The notes under the pieces are model-generated. The model was not told the DNA's origin, searched no databases, and saw only the letters and a program-made list of their open reading frames with translations. Below are positions 27,351 to 36,600 of a stretch of 64,000 bases of DNA, in pieces. This stretch comes from Flectobacillus major DSM 103. GTDB lineage: Bacteria > Bacteroidota > Bacteroidia > Cytophagales > Spirosomataceae. Every line of letters starts with the position of its first letter. Within the stretch, counting starts at the first letter, position 1. A program made the position numbers and the translations under genes. The stretch covers positions 2,401,001 through 2,465,000 of the forward strand of contig NZ_KE386491.1 of assembly GCF_000427405.1 (NCBI RefSeq). Direction: 5' to 3'.

Positions 27351-28268
27351 ATGAAAAAATCACTTTTACTTTTTTGCATATTACTAGGAGGGTCGTCGTG
27401 TTCGCCTATTTTGCAAGGCACAAAAGTTAAGAACTTGTCTAATGACTTTTGTAGCCCTGCGGTATTCTATGATTATTCACAAATTGAACATAATCACGAA
27501 AATACTGACCAAATAGACAGTATTCTAGCCCTTCACCTTTCCGAACATGACCGCTTCATTAGCCAAGCAATTGGTATAGCCCCGTATCTTAGTGCCTTGT
27601 ATTTGCCCCAAACCGACACCCTGAAAGCGTTGGTAATGCAACAAAAGATTGACAATAGGCTCACCCTCACCAATATAGAAATAGCCGCTATTGCTGCCGA
27701 ATTAGATTGCAACGGCGAGCGGTTTGGGCAACTTGCCGATTACGTCGAAAATATCAATAATCAAAAAAACACTCGACTTACAGTAGCCTCTGTAGCACTT
27801 GGGGCTTTAACTACCGTAGCAACTGTGCTAATCAGCGACAACAGTGCCAATACTGCCGTTGGGGTTGGTGGTGGTTTGATTAGTGCTGGGCTAGGTGCTT
27901 TGACTATAGCACCCAAAGGCAAAAAAGTACAACTAAGCTTTCAGCGAAATCTTTTAAGAAATATCTGGACAGGCAACAACGATAATCATGACTATCCTGT
28001 GTCGATTTGGAATATTCTGAACGAACGAAGCCTGAGCAATTCGGGCAAAATAACACTTCGTGAAAACATCAAAAAAAGATGGACTGAATACAAATTTGAG
28101 AACAAGGTTGATCAGCAAGAAGAACACCTTTTTTTTGACAACGGAGGTATTTATTCGGCCGAAGACCTTCAAAAAAGAGCCAATATGCTCAACGAACTAC
28201 AGGCAACGATTCGGTCTATCAACCAAGATTTGAGAAGCTTAACGATTAAACTCAATATGGCCAAATAG
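27351..28268 (+). CDS. Lipoprotein of unknown function
   Basis: 305 residues from the ATG at 27351, which opens a lipoprotein signal (MKKSLLLFCILLGGSSC). I do not recognise the family. The N-terminal half is polar and helical. Residues about 145-185 form a Val/Ala/Gly-rich hydrophobic stretch (SVALGALTTVATVLI, then GVGGGLISAGLGALTI) that could be two short membrane-inserting segments. The C-terminal part is charged and helical (AEDLQKRANMLNELQATI). It stands alone and is followed by its own terminator. No function is proposed. Confidence 0.7.
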   Translation: MKKSLLLFCILLGGSSCSPILQGTKVKNLSNDFCSPAVFYDYSQIEHNHENTDQIDSILALHLSEHDRFISQAIGIAPYLSALYLPQTDTLKALVMQQKIDNRLTLTNIEIAAIAAELDCNGERFGQLADYVENINNQKNTRLTVASVALGALTTVATVLISDNSANTAVGVGGGLISAGLGALTIAPKGKKVQLSFQRNLLRNIWTGNNDNHDYPVSIWNILNERSLSNSGKITLRENIKKRWTEYKFENKVDQQEEHLFFDNGGIYSAEDLQKRANMLNELQATIRSINQDLRSLTIKLNMAK

Positions 28269-28293
28269 CCCTAGCTATCCTATAATAACCATA

Positions 28294-28332
28294 AAAAACC
28301 CCTTCAAGCCCTTTGGTTTTGGAGGAGTTTTT
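28294..28332 (+). terminator. Terminator after the unknown lipoprotein gene
   Basis: AAAAACCCCTTC at 28294-28305 pairs with GGAGGAGTTTTT at 28321-28332 (12 positions, one mismatch, one G-T pair). A T-rich run (ttttgtttcttg) follows. It also argues against the longer start of the next gene at 28338. Confidence 0.65.
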
Positions 28333-28370
28333 GTTTCTTGCAAAAAATTTCACAGTACACGATTTATTTT

Positions 28371-29624
28371 ATGAAAAACACCAAACATTGGGCTATATTC
28401 TTGTCGAACAATGCCAATAAACAAGTATTTATTCAACAAGTATTAGCTAAAAAAGCCACTGGAATTCTAGCAGATTTGAACCAAACAGAAGGTTTATTGT
28501 TTTCGAGTCTGACAGTAAATGAGTTTATCGACGAAGAAAACAGACATGGTTTTACGGCTTTGACCAAACACCTCGACAGAAGTTTGAAGTCGATGTCGAG
28601 TGGCGAACAAAAAAAGGCTTTACTACACTATTTGGTAGCACAAAAGCCTAATTACTTGATTTTGGATAACCCTTTCGACAACCTCGACGTAGCCGCTCAG
28701 GAATCGCTATTGGCTATGTTGCACAAAATTGCCGAGCATACATCTTTGGTACAATTAATCAATCGTGAGCGAGATTTATTACCATTTATTACCCATGTTG
28801 CCAGTATCGAAAAAAACAATCAAATTGTTTTTCATGAAGACATTCAGGTATTCCTTGAAGAATACCGACAGGCTCAGGCTTCTACTTTTGTAGGCATACT
28901 GCCTCCTCCTATCAAGCAATACAACCTTGAAGGACAAGAACTTATCAGATTCAACAAAGTAAATGTAAGTTATGGCGAAAAGCATATCCTCAAAGAAATT
29001 ACATGGACTATTCATAAAAATGAATTTTGGCATTTGATTGGGCCAAATGGTTCTGGCAAAACTACCATCTTGTCGATGATTACAGGCGACAACCCCAAGG
29101 GTTACGGACAAGATTTGGTTCTATTTGGTAAGAAAAAAGGCTCTGGCGAAACCGTTTGGTCAATCAAAGACAAAATTGGTTATGTAACTCCAGCCATGAC
29201 CGATTTGTTTAGTACCAGCCACACCCTCGAACAAATGCTTATTTCGGGTTTTTTCGACTCAATTGGGCTATATATAAAACCATCCGAACTCCAAATCAAA
29301 TTGGCTCAACAATGGTTGGTTTTGATAGAAATGGACAAACTAGCCAAAAAACCATTCTTTATGCTATCGACAGGGCAACAACGCATGGCTTTGGTGGCAC
29401 GTGCTATGGTAAAACACCCACCCCTTTTGATTTTGGACGAAGCCATTGCAGGACTCGACGACCACAATACGGCTTTGGTGGTATCGCTAATCAATAAAAT
29501 TGCGAATGAAAGTACCACAACTATTTTGTATGTTTCGCACAGAAATGAAACTGGGCTTTATCCTAGAAACATTTTTCAGCTAACCCCAAGCCAAGAGGGT
29601 TCTACAGGTGTAATAATGAAATAA
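28371..29624 (+). CDS. Twin ABC ATPase (ModF-like) with decayed first nucleotide site
   Basis: 417 residues from the ATG at 28371. It contains two fused ABC domains and no membrane segment. Domain 2 (about 195-410) is complete: Walker A GPNGSGKTT near residue 224, signature LSTGQQR, Walker B LLILDEAIAGLD and the H-loop His in YVSHRNE. Domain 1 (about 1-170) keeps a signature (MSSGEQKK) and Walker B (YLILDNPFDNLD). Its P-loop position reads LSNNANKQV, in which the glycines and the Ser/Thr of GxxGxGK[ST] are lost. ModF/PhrA-type proteins have this twin layout but their role is poorly known. It could be a cytoplasmic regulator or the energiser of an unlinked permease; no permease gene is adjacent. 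Confidence 0.8.
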   Translation: MKNTKHWAIFLSNNANKQVFIQQVLAKKATGILADLNQTEGLLFSSLTVNEFIDEENRHGFTALTKHLDRSLKSMSSGEQKKALLHYLVAQKPNYLILDNPFDNLDVAAQESLLAMLHKIAEHTSLVQLINRERDLLPFITHVASIEKNNQIVFHEDIQVFLEEYRQAQASTFVGILPPPIKQYNLEGQELIRFNKVNVSYGEKHILKEITWTIHKNEFWHLIGPNGSGKTTILSMITGDNPKGYGQDLVLFGKKKGSGETVWSIKDKIGYVTPAMTDLFSTSHTLEQMLISGFFDSIGLYIKPSELQIKLAQQWLVLIEMDKLAKKPFFMLSTGQQRMALVARAMVKHPPLLILDEAIAGLDDHNTALVVSLINKIANESTTTILYVSHRNETGLYPRNIFQLTPSQEGSTGVIMK

Positions 29625-29635
29625 TTCGTAACTTA

Positions 29636-29667
29636 ATTGGGCAAAGGCTTTTGAGCTATTGCCCAAT
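29636..29667 (+). terminator. Hairpin between the ABC gene and the response regulator gene
   Basis: ATTGGGCAA at 29636-29644 and TTGCCCAAT at 29659-29667 form a perfect 9-bp stem. No T tract follows on the plus strand, so it may be a weak terminator or an RNA-processing or stability element. Confidence 0.4.
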
Positions 29668-29701
29668 CCCGTGACCTTAGGGGTCTTTACAGTAAAGAAA
29701 C

Positions 29702-30406
29702 ATGAATGCACAGAAAAAAATACTTTTGGTCGAAGACGAAACCAATGTGGTGGCCTTTATCAAAAAGGGCTTGGATGAAGGAGGGTTTGAGGTATCGGTG
29801 GCACTCGATGGTAATACCGCCCTTAGTATGATTTTTGAATCGACTTTCGACCTCATTATTCTCGACATCATGTTGCCCGACAAAAATGGCATTGAGGTTT
29901 GCCGAACTATTCGTCAACACCATATCAAAACACCTGTACTTTTTTTGACAGCCCTTGGTACATCCGAAAACATTGCACTGGGCCTCAATACTGGTGCTGA
30001 TGATTACTTGGTAAAACCCTTCAAGTTTATTGAGCTATATGCCCGCATCAATGCCCTTCTTCGGCGTACTTCTTATGGCGAACAGGTTTCGGAAGAAAAA
30101 TCTAAAAATGTGTATATTATCAGCGATTTGGTAATCGACGATGATGCCAAAACGGTTTTCAGAGGAAGTACCCCTATTCTACTTACGGCTACTGAATACC
30201 GTTTGCTGCTGGTTTTGATTAAAAACCGAGGCAGGGTTTTGTCGAGGGTCGATATTCTGGAAAGTGCCTGGGATATTAATTTCAATATGGGAACCAATGT
30301 CGTAGATGTATATATCAACTATTTACGTAAAAAAATAGATGCCGACTCAGAAAACAAACTGATTCATACTGTTGTTGGAATGGGTTATGTGCTAAAAGAA
30401 CGATGA
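29702..30406 (+). CDS. OmpR-family response regulator
   Basis: 234 residues. The receiver domain (about 6-120) has the acidic pair in LLVEDETN, the phosphoacceptor Asp55 in LIILDIMLP, Thr in LFLTALG and Lys in DYLVKPF. A winged-helix Trans_reg_C DNA-binding domain follows (about 138-232, TATEYRLLLVLIKNRGRVLS and VVDVYINYLRKKID). The stop codon overlaps the start of the kinase gene (ATGA at 30403-30406), so the pair is translationally coupled. The stimulus and targets are unknown. Confidence 0.95.
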   Translation: MNAQKKILLVEDETNVVAFIKKGLDEGGFEVSVALDGNTALSMIFESTFDLIILDIMLPDKNGIEVCRTIRQHHIKTPVLFLTALGTSENIALGLNTGADDYLVKPFKFIELYARINALLRRTSYGEQVSEEKSKNVYIISDLVIDDDAKTVFRGSTPILLTATEYRLLLVLIKNRGRVLSRVDILESAWDINFNMGTNVVDVYINYLRKKIDADSENKLIHTVVGMGYVLKER

Positions 30407-31776
30407 AAACACAAACAAAACTAGCCTTGATTCTGGGTTTTCTGAGTACGCTATTGGTAGTGGTATTTGGAATAGCCATTTATTATTTTCTGAATCAATT
30501 CTCTTATGTAGATTTCTACAAAAGGCTAGAAGCACGTGTGAGTATTTCGGCACAATACACCCTCAATGCCGATACACAAAACAGTATTTATCTAAAAAAA
30601 CTACGCAATCAATATCTCGAAAAACTAGAAAAAGAAAAAGAGTATTTAGTAGAGGTCGTACCTGATATGTCATTAGACAGTATCGCTACCAAACGAAATA
30701 TTCCTGTCAATTTTTTAGAAAACCTCCTCAAAACAGGTAAATACAAAGAAAAAGATGGCAATCTTTTTTTTGTTGGAGCAAAGCACTACAAAAAAGGTCA
30801 AGAATACCTCGTGATTGTTTCGGCCGAAAACTACTACGCATCACACCACCTTAGTTTTTTGCGTACCATACTTATTGGTGGGGTGTCGATGGTTATTTTG
30901 ATAGTTTTCTTCTTTTCTGTTTATTTCTCAAAACATATTTTTGACCCTATCAAAGAAATCACCGACAAAGTAAAACAAATTAGTACCGAAAATATTCATC
31001 TTCGTTTAGAGAATAGCAACGGCTCCAATACCGAAATTAGCGAACTTACTAGTACTTTCAACGAGCTTCTGAACAGAATAGAAACGGCTTTTGAAACCCA
31101 AAAAAACTTTATTAGCAATGCCTCACACGAGCTAGGGACTCCCCTAACAGCCATTATTGGCGAGGCCGATGTTGCTTTGTTGAAAGTACGAACCTCCGAC
31201 GAATACATCAGGTCTATACAGAATATTCTCCAGCAGGCCGAACGCCTGAATGAAATTACGAGGTCGTTACTCTTTTTGGCACAAACAGCCTACAAAGGCA
31301 ATACCATTGTTTTTGAAAGGGTACGTATTGATGAAGTTATCTGGGAAACCAAAAGGCTAATTGATAAGCTAACGCCCAATAATAAGATTTTTGTAGATTT
31401 ACATTTACTTCCCGAAGACCCCAAAAAGCTAAAAGTAAAAGGCAATCAGCAATTGCTTCAATTGGCTTTTGCCAATATTTTAAGCAACGCCTGCAAATAC
31501 TCCAATAATAGCCCCGTAACAGTACATATAGCATCGAGCAACTCGCAGGTAATTGTACTTGTTGAAGACGCTGGCATTGGTATCCCCGAATCGGAATTAG
31601 CCTTTATCTATGACCCATTTTTTAGGGCTTCTAACACCAATTTGTTTGAAGGATACGGTATTGGCTTGCCCTTAACACGCAATATTGTACATCTTCATAA
31701 AGGCACACTCATTGTCAGTTCGGCCATCAATCAAGGCACTAAAGTACAAGTAAAAATCCCTTTAATGCAATTATAA
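30403..31776 (+). CDS. Membrane sensor histidine kinase
   Basis: 457 residues. Domains: TM helix 1 (about 7-29), a periplasmic sensor of about 120 residues, TM helix 2 (about 152-172), HAMP (about 170-225), HisKA with the phospho-His at residue 242 in NASHELGTPLTAI, and HATPase with ILSNACKYS, EDAGIGIP and GYGIGLPL. The Arg usual in the HELRTP box is Gly here. It overlaps the response regulator gene by 4 bp. The arrangement resembles the CusS/RprX type of Bacteroidota sensors. The ligand is unknown. Confidence 0.93.
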   Translation: MKTQTKLALILGFLSTLLVVVFGIAIYYFLNQFSYVDFYKRLEARVSISAQYTLNADTQNSIYLKKLRNQYLEKLEKEKEYLVEVVPDMSLDSIATKRNIPVNFLENLLKTGKYKEKDGNLFFVGAKHYKKGQEYLVIVSAENYYASHHLSFLRTILIGGVSMVILIVFFFSVYFSKHIFDPIKEITDKVKQISTENIHLRLENSNGSNTEISELTSTFNELLNRIETAFETQKNFISNASHELGTPLTAIIGEADVALLKVRTSDEYIRSIQNILQQAERLNEITRSLLFLAQTAYKGNTIVFERVRIDEVIWETKRLIDKLTPNNKIFVDLHLLPEDPKKLKVKGNQQLLQLAFANILSNACKYSNNSPVTVHIASSNSQVIVLVEDAGIGIPESELAFIYDPFFRASNTNLFEGYGIGLPLTRNIVHLHKGTLIVSSAINQGTKVQVKIPLMQL

Positions 31777-31874
31777 CCGAAAGTAGTATATTCTTATCAA
31801 ATTCTAATCTAACTCTTAAAAGGCACTAATATCTAGCCGATAGCTTTGCAACCATATCTTACGAATAAAGAATT

Positions 31875-32351
31875 ATGGCAAAAACGATATTAGTTCCTAT
31901 TGATTTCCGTATTGTATCGCTCAATACCCTCAAGATCGCTCTTGAATCGCATCAGTACGAGGCTATTCGAGTTGTGCTTCTTTATGCCGAACATTTAGAC
32001 GACTCTATTTCAGACTTGTTGTTCTATTCACCTCACAGAACCATACATTCGCTGATTACTCCCGAATTTAAGGAGGCGTTAGAAATCATTAAAAATAGGT
32101 TTGAAGATTCGTTGAGAAATATCAAAATAGAATTGTTTCATGGACGTACCAGCAATGCTATGTGTTCGTTTCTGGATGCACACAATATCGACGAAATATA
32201 TGTACCCAAAAACCATGAATTCAATACAACCAAAAAAGCTTTCAATCCTGTGCCTCTATTAAAAAAGTCACAGTACCCAATCTTTGAAATTCCGCTCGAA
32301 AGCATGAGTACTCAAACTGAGCATGGGCAATTATTAGAGCTTTTTTATTAA
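31875..32351 (+). CDS. UspA-like universal stress domain protein
   Basis: 158 residues, cytoplasmic. The N-terminus KTILVPIDFRIVSLNTLKIA matches the first strand and helix of the UspA fold (usual form ILVPxDFSxxSxxAL). The typical ATP-binding G-2x-G-9x-G(S/T) motif near the C-terminus is not recognisable; the matching stretch reads IDEIYVPKNHEFNT. It is therefore likely a non-ATP-binding member. It lies 98 bp after the kinase gene and may be transcribed with it or separately. Confidence 0.6.
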   Translation: MAKTILVPIDFRIVSLNTLKIALESHQYEAIRVVLLYAEHLDDSISDLLFYSPHRTIHSLITPEFKEALEIIKNRFEDSLRNIKIELFHGRTSNAMCSFLDAHNIDEIYVPKNHEFNTTKKAFNPVPLLKKSQYPIFEIPLESMSTQTEHGQLLELFY

Positions 32352-32375
32352 TTAAGAAAACCACATACAAACCGA

Positions 32376-32429
32376 GTGCGAAATTGAGAAGGCGGTACTA
32401 GCCCTAGTACTAAATTCTCAATCTAGCAC
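32376..32429. other. Extended 54-bp hairpin between two genes
   Basis: Three nested perfect arms: GTGC (32376-32379)/GCAC (32426-32429), TTGAGAA (32384-32390)/TTCTCAA (32415-32421) and GTACTAG (32395-32401)/CTAGTAC (32404-32410). The internal loops are small and symmetric. It lies after the UspA-like gene and lacks a T tract. It could be a terminator, a stabilising 3' structure or a palindromic repeat unit. Confidence 0.55.
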
Positions 32430-32575
32430 TTATATATTGATTATCAAGGCACAAGCTATCACCTATCTAATTATGTTATTAGATTTATTGTTATCTTTAA
32501 TCTTATAGAATAGCCCTAAAAATCCATCACTTACGGCTAATTCTCTGTGATTAAAAAACTTTAAATCCAACAAAT

Positions 32576-33007
32576 ATGAGAAACTGGCGTATTGTATTAT
32601 TTTGGGGTATCGTACTTGGATCTTGCCAAACTCAAGTTCAGGAAAAACCACACTTAGAGGCATTTATACAGCGATATTTCACCTATTTCAATCAACATGA
32701 CTGGAATAAATTGGCAGAAATGTATATCGAAAAGGCTCAATTCAAAGACCCCTCGTTAGGGAAAGGCATTGTAACACAAACTCGCCAGCAAACCATCCAG
32801 AAATATAGCGAATTACAAAAAGTATTCCCCGATATTCATGATACAATCATAGCGATTTATCCATCAGGAGAAAAACATATCATCGTCGAATTTATCTCGA
32901 CAGGTACATCTCCCGACAAATCAAAATTTGAACTCCCTGTCACCACCATTTTCACTATAGAAAACAATCTCATAAGCAGCGATTTTACCTATTACGATAA
33001 TTTCTAA
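32576..33007 (+). CDS. NTF2/SnoaL-like small lipoprotein
   Basis: 143 residues. The lipoprotein signal MRNWRIVLFWGIVLGSC has its lipobox at GSC. The mature part has the cone-shaped NTF2/SnoaL pattern: an N-terminal helix (LEAFIQRYFTYFNQHDWNKL), AEMYIEKAQFKDPSLG, and late strands (HIIVEFISTG, TTIFTIENNLIS). Such folds serve as small-molecule binding or isomerase scaffolds; no catalytic residue can be named. It is a single gene followed by a MITE-like repeat. Confidence 0.7.
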   Translation: MRNWRIVLFWGIVLGSCQTQVQEKPHLEAFIQRYFTYFNQHDWNKLAEMYIEKAQFKDPSLGKGIVTQTRQQTIQKYSELQKVFPDIHDTIIAIYPSGEKHIIVEFISTGTSPDKSKFELPVTTIFTIENNLISSDFTYYDNF

Positions 33008-33030
33008 AACCCAAAACGCTGTTTGTCATA

Positions 33031-33200
33031 ACATGAGTCATCCCAAATTTTGGGATAATTTGCAATAGAGACCTCTTGTTTGCATTTATTGGGATTCACG
33101 AGATAGACCATCGTGCTTTTTATCCAATAGGGGACAACTTATTATGGTTTCATGTTAAATTTCAGAATAACTCATTCACTAAATTTGAGATGACTCATGT
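33031..33200. mobile_element. MITE-like element, copy A (170 bp)
   Basis: The ends are inverted repeats of 20 bp with one mismatch: ACATGAGTCATCCCAAATTT at 33031-33050 and the complement of ACATGAGTCATCTCAAATTT at 33181-33200. No credible coding frame lies inside. Internal blocks (AATAGAGACCTCTTG, TTGGGATTCACGAGAT, and TTAAATTTCAG at 33154-33164) recur in copy B at 58623-58874. I could not define a target-site duplication. Confidence 0.65.
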
Positions 33201-33317
33201 TTTTTTAGTACCCTCTCCAAAACCATCAAAACACGCATTACAGCAAACGCATTTTCCAAACACATTTCCACCGACAACTTTCATTTCGTCATACCCGTTT
33301 TTCCCCTCCCCAAAACC

Positions 33318-33380
33318 TTCATTATTCATCACTTTATTATTCATCCCTTCATTATCCATTACTTCATTATTTCATTACCC
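33318..33380. repeat. 15-bp tandem repeat, four copies
   Basis: Units: TTCATTATTCATCAC, TTTATTATTCATCCC, TTCATTATCCATTAC, and a last, 18-bp unit TTCATTATTTCATTACCC. It sits about 270-330 bp upstream of the beta-glucan susC start, outside the operator region. Pyrimidine-rich tandem repeats of this kind are common in intergenic DNA of this group. No function is evident. Confidence 0.7.
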
Positions 33381-33450
33381 TATACCTTCTATTTAATTTG
33401 TACAATAAAATCTTTAATTCTGAAAGATATTTAGTACAATTTAAAGGCTT

Positions 33451-33468
33451 GTAGGGGTAATGTTGGGG
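33451..33468 (+). promoter_or_regulatory. Distal operator candidate upstream of beta-glucan susC
   Basis: GTAGGGGTAATGTTGGGG carries two GGGG half-sites 11 bp apart (33454 and 33465) around TAATGT. It matches the element upstream of the GH5 gene closely, and its TAATGT lies 54 bp upstream of the TAATGT in the promoter-proximal site. Confidence 0.55.
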
Positions 33469-33501
33469 CAAAAAACCACCCATACATACTATTATGCAGG
33501 T

Positions 33502-33562
33502 TTTGTTGTAGTAATGTAGTAACAAAACATTGGACTATTTGAAGCAAAGCCCTCTACCTTTG
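33502..33562 (+). promoter_or_regulatory. Operator candidate plus -7 box of beta-glucan susC
   Basis: TTTGTTG at 33502-33508 is followed by GTAATGTAG at 33511-33519. The -7 box TACCTTTG (TAnnTTTG) starts at 33555, 53 bp after the start of the TTTGTTG. A clear -33 TTTG at the usual 19-bp spacing is missing, as expected for an activator-dependent promoter. The same layout recurs before the GH5 and GH16 genes. Confidence 0.6.
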
Positions 33563-33648
33563 CAACAGGTTAACCGAACAAACATTTATCCAAGAAAATG
33601 ATTGAAAGCCTCAATCATCTCACAATCCCTAATAAAAGCTTTTGCAAA

Positions 33649-36600
33649 ATGAACAGAAAAATTGTACTAATCTTTAGTATTTTACTGCTATGTAGTGTAT
33701 TCAACACACTAATGGCACAAACCCTTCGGGTAACAGGTAAAGTAACCTCCAAAACGAATGGCGAAGCCTTAGTAGGAGCAACAGTTGCTGTACTTGGAAC
33801 ATCAAAGGCAACCATCACAGACTCGCTTGGAAAGTACACCCTTAGCGTAACACCAGGAGCAATTATGGTTGTTAGTTACTTAGGGGCATCAGGCCAAAAC
33901 TACACCGTAAAAGCAGGAACAACAGTCGTAAATTTTCAATTAGAAGAAACCTCCAACAACCTCGACGAAGTAGTAGTAGTGGGTTATGGTGCTCAGAAAA
34001 AAAGCGTTGTAACAGGAGCTATTTCAAGCGTAAAAGCATCTGACCTCGAAACCATGCCCATCAACCGTGTAGAAGAAGCCCTACAAGGTAGAACCTCTGG
34101 CTTAACGATTGCCTCGAGCTCGGGACAGCCTGGCTCTGGGGCTACAGTGCGTGTTCGTGGTGTTACAACTCTCAATAACAACGACCCCCTATGGGTTGTC
34201 GATGGCGTAGTAGTTGACAACGGCGGGGTAGGCTATCTCAATCAGTCGGATATTGAGTCGATAGAAGTACTAAAAGATGCCGCTTCACAAGCGATTTATG
34301 GAGCTCGTGCTGCAGCTGGAGTAATTTTGGTAACTACCAAAAAAGGAAAAGCAGGTAGTATTCGTGTTAATTACAATGGCTTTTATGGCACATCTGCCCC
34401 TGCCAAAAAATTGAACCTCTTGAACGCAACCCAATATGCAACCATTCGCAACGAAGCTTCGGTAAATGCTGGCGGAGCAGCGGTATATCCTAATCCACAA
34501 GCTTTGGGACAAGGTACAGACTGGCAATCGTTGATTTTTAACAACAGTGCTCGTCGCCAAAATCATGAGTTAAGTATTAGTGGTGGCAACGACCGCTCTA
34601 CGTTTTACCTTTCGTTTGGTTACCTCGACCAAGAGGGTATTGTGGCTACAGAAATTTCAAAATATACCCGTGCCAACGTTCGCTTGAACAGTACCCACAA
34701 GCTATCGAAATGGATTACAGTAGGCCAAAATCTAGGATATGCCCATGATAAATCCATAGGTTTGGGTAATACCAATAGCGAATTTGGGGGGCCTTTGAGT
34801 TCGGCTATCAACCTCGATCCTATTACACCTGCTGTCGTAACTGACCCCGCTATTTATAACGCAGCACCTTATCGCAACACTGGAATTCGTAGAGATGCAC
34901 AGGGCTTCCCTTATGGTATTTCAACGGCTGTAGGACAAGAAATGATTAACCCACTGGCGTATATTCAAACACGTTTGGGCAATTATGGTTGGAGCGACAA
35001 TATTGTTGGTAATGCGTACTTAGAAGCCCAACCTATTATAGGCTTGAAGTTTCGCTCTACTGTAGGTACAAAAATTGCTTTCTATGGTAGCGAAAGCTTC
35101 ACTCCTATTTCTTGGCTCAACTCTTCTAATATTACTTCGCAAACCTCATACAACAGGTCGATGAACTCTCGTTATGACTGGAATATTGAAAATACGGTTT
35201 CTTATGCAAAAGATTTCCAAAAACATAACTTCAATTTGTTGCTTGGACAAGGAGCATATTCAGAAAACCGCACTTATTCAACCAGTGTGACATTCTATAA
35301 TATCCCTGCCGACAATTTTAATGATGCCTCACTCAACTTCAAAGTACCAAACGACCAACGTTCGTCTGATGCAGGAGAAGGCTCTTTACATACGGTTTCT
35401 TCGTTATTTGCTCGCTTAAATTATAACTATGATGAAAAGTATTTGGTACAAGGTCTGATTCGTAGAGATGGTTCTTCTCGCTTTGGAGCTAACCATAAAT
35501 ATGGTATTTTCCCTTCTATTTCTTTGGGCTGGGTTGCTTCTCGTGAAAACTTCTTTCCTGTCAACAACGTCGTAAACTTCTTGAAAGTAAGAGGTGGCTA
35601 TGGTGTTGTAGGAAACGATGCTATCGGTGACTTTGCGTTCCTTTCTACGGTAGGAAGCGGCCGCAATTATGCGATTGGTAATTCGGGAAGCTATATTATT
35701 GGTTATAGCCCCAATGCTCCTGCCAATCCCGATTTGAAATGGGAACAAACAAGCCAAACCAACATTGGTATAGATGCTACATTGTTCAACAACATGAGCG
35801 TAACCCTAGAATGGTTTAAAAAAGTAACCAAAGATATTTTGCAAAACCCTCGTATTCCGGGTTATGTAGGGGCTATTTCAAACCCTGCTGCCAATGTGGC
35901 GGATATTCAAAATACAGGTATTGAGCTGGAATTAGGTTATCGCAAAAAACTTGGCCAAGTCGACTTTTCAGTAAATGGTAACGTTTCGTATATCAAAAAC
36001 GAAGTTACCAACCTTGGTAATGGTATTGCTTATTTGTCGGGTGGGCAGTCGTTCCAAGCTAGTACTTATCCTATTACTAGAACTGCCGTTGGACAGGCGA
36101 TTAACTCGTTCTTTGGTTTCCAAACATTGGGTATTTTCCAAAACCAAGCCGAAATTGAAAACTATACAAAAGATGGCAAGAAAATTCAGCCAAATGCCAA
36201 ACCTGGCGATTTCAAATGGGCTGATACCGACAATGATGGTGTAATTACTGAAAAAGACCGTACTTTCTTAGGAACTCCTACACCAACGGTTTCTTATGGT
36301 TTTACGGTTAATTTGGCCTACAAAGGTTTCGACATGGTGTTGTTTGGACAAGGAGCGGCTGGTAACAAAATCTTCCAAGGACTTCGTCGTTTGGACATTG
36401 CCAACGCCAACTGGTCAACCAAAATCCTTGACCGCTGGACTGGCGAAGGTACATCTACGACCTACCCGAGGGTAGTCAATGGTGACCCTAACAAAAACTT
36501 TGGTAACCCTTCTAATTTCTATTTGGAAGATGGCAACTACTTCCGTATCAAAACCCTTCAGTTTGGTTATACATTACCCAAAAATGTATCGGATAAGTTA

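Noticed and set aside
33318-33380. Tandem 15-bp units as a possible CRISPR remnant
   Set aside because: Units are directly adjacent with no spacers and there are no cas genes.
33076-33396. 106-codon plus-strand ORF
   Set aside because: It lies across MITE-like copy A and the 15-bp tandem repeat; the protein is Pro/Phe/Ser-rich repeat translation without a family.
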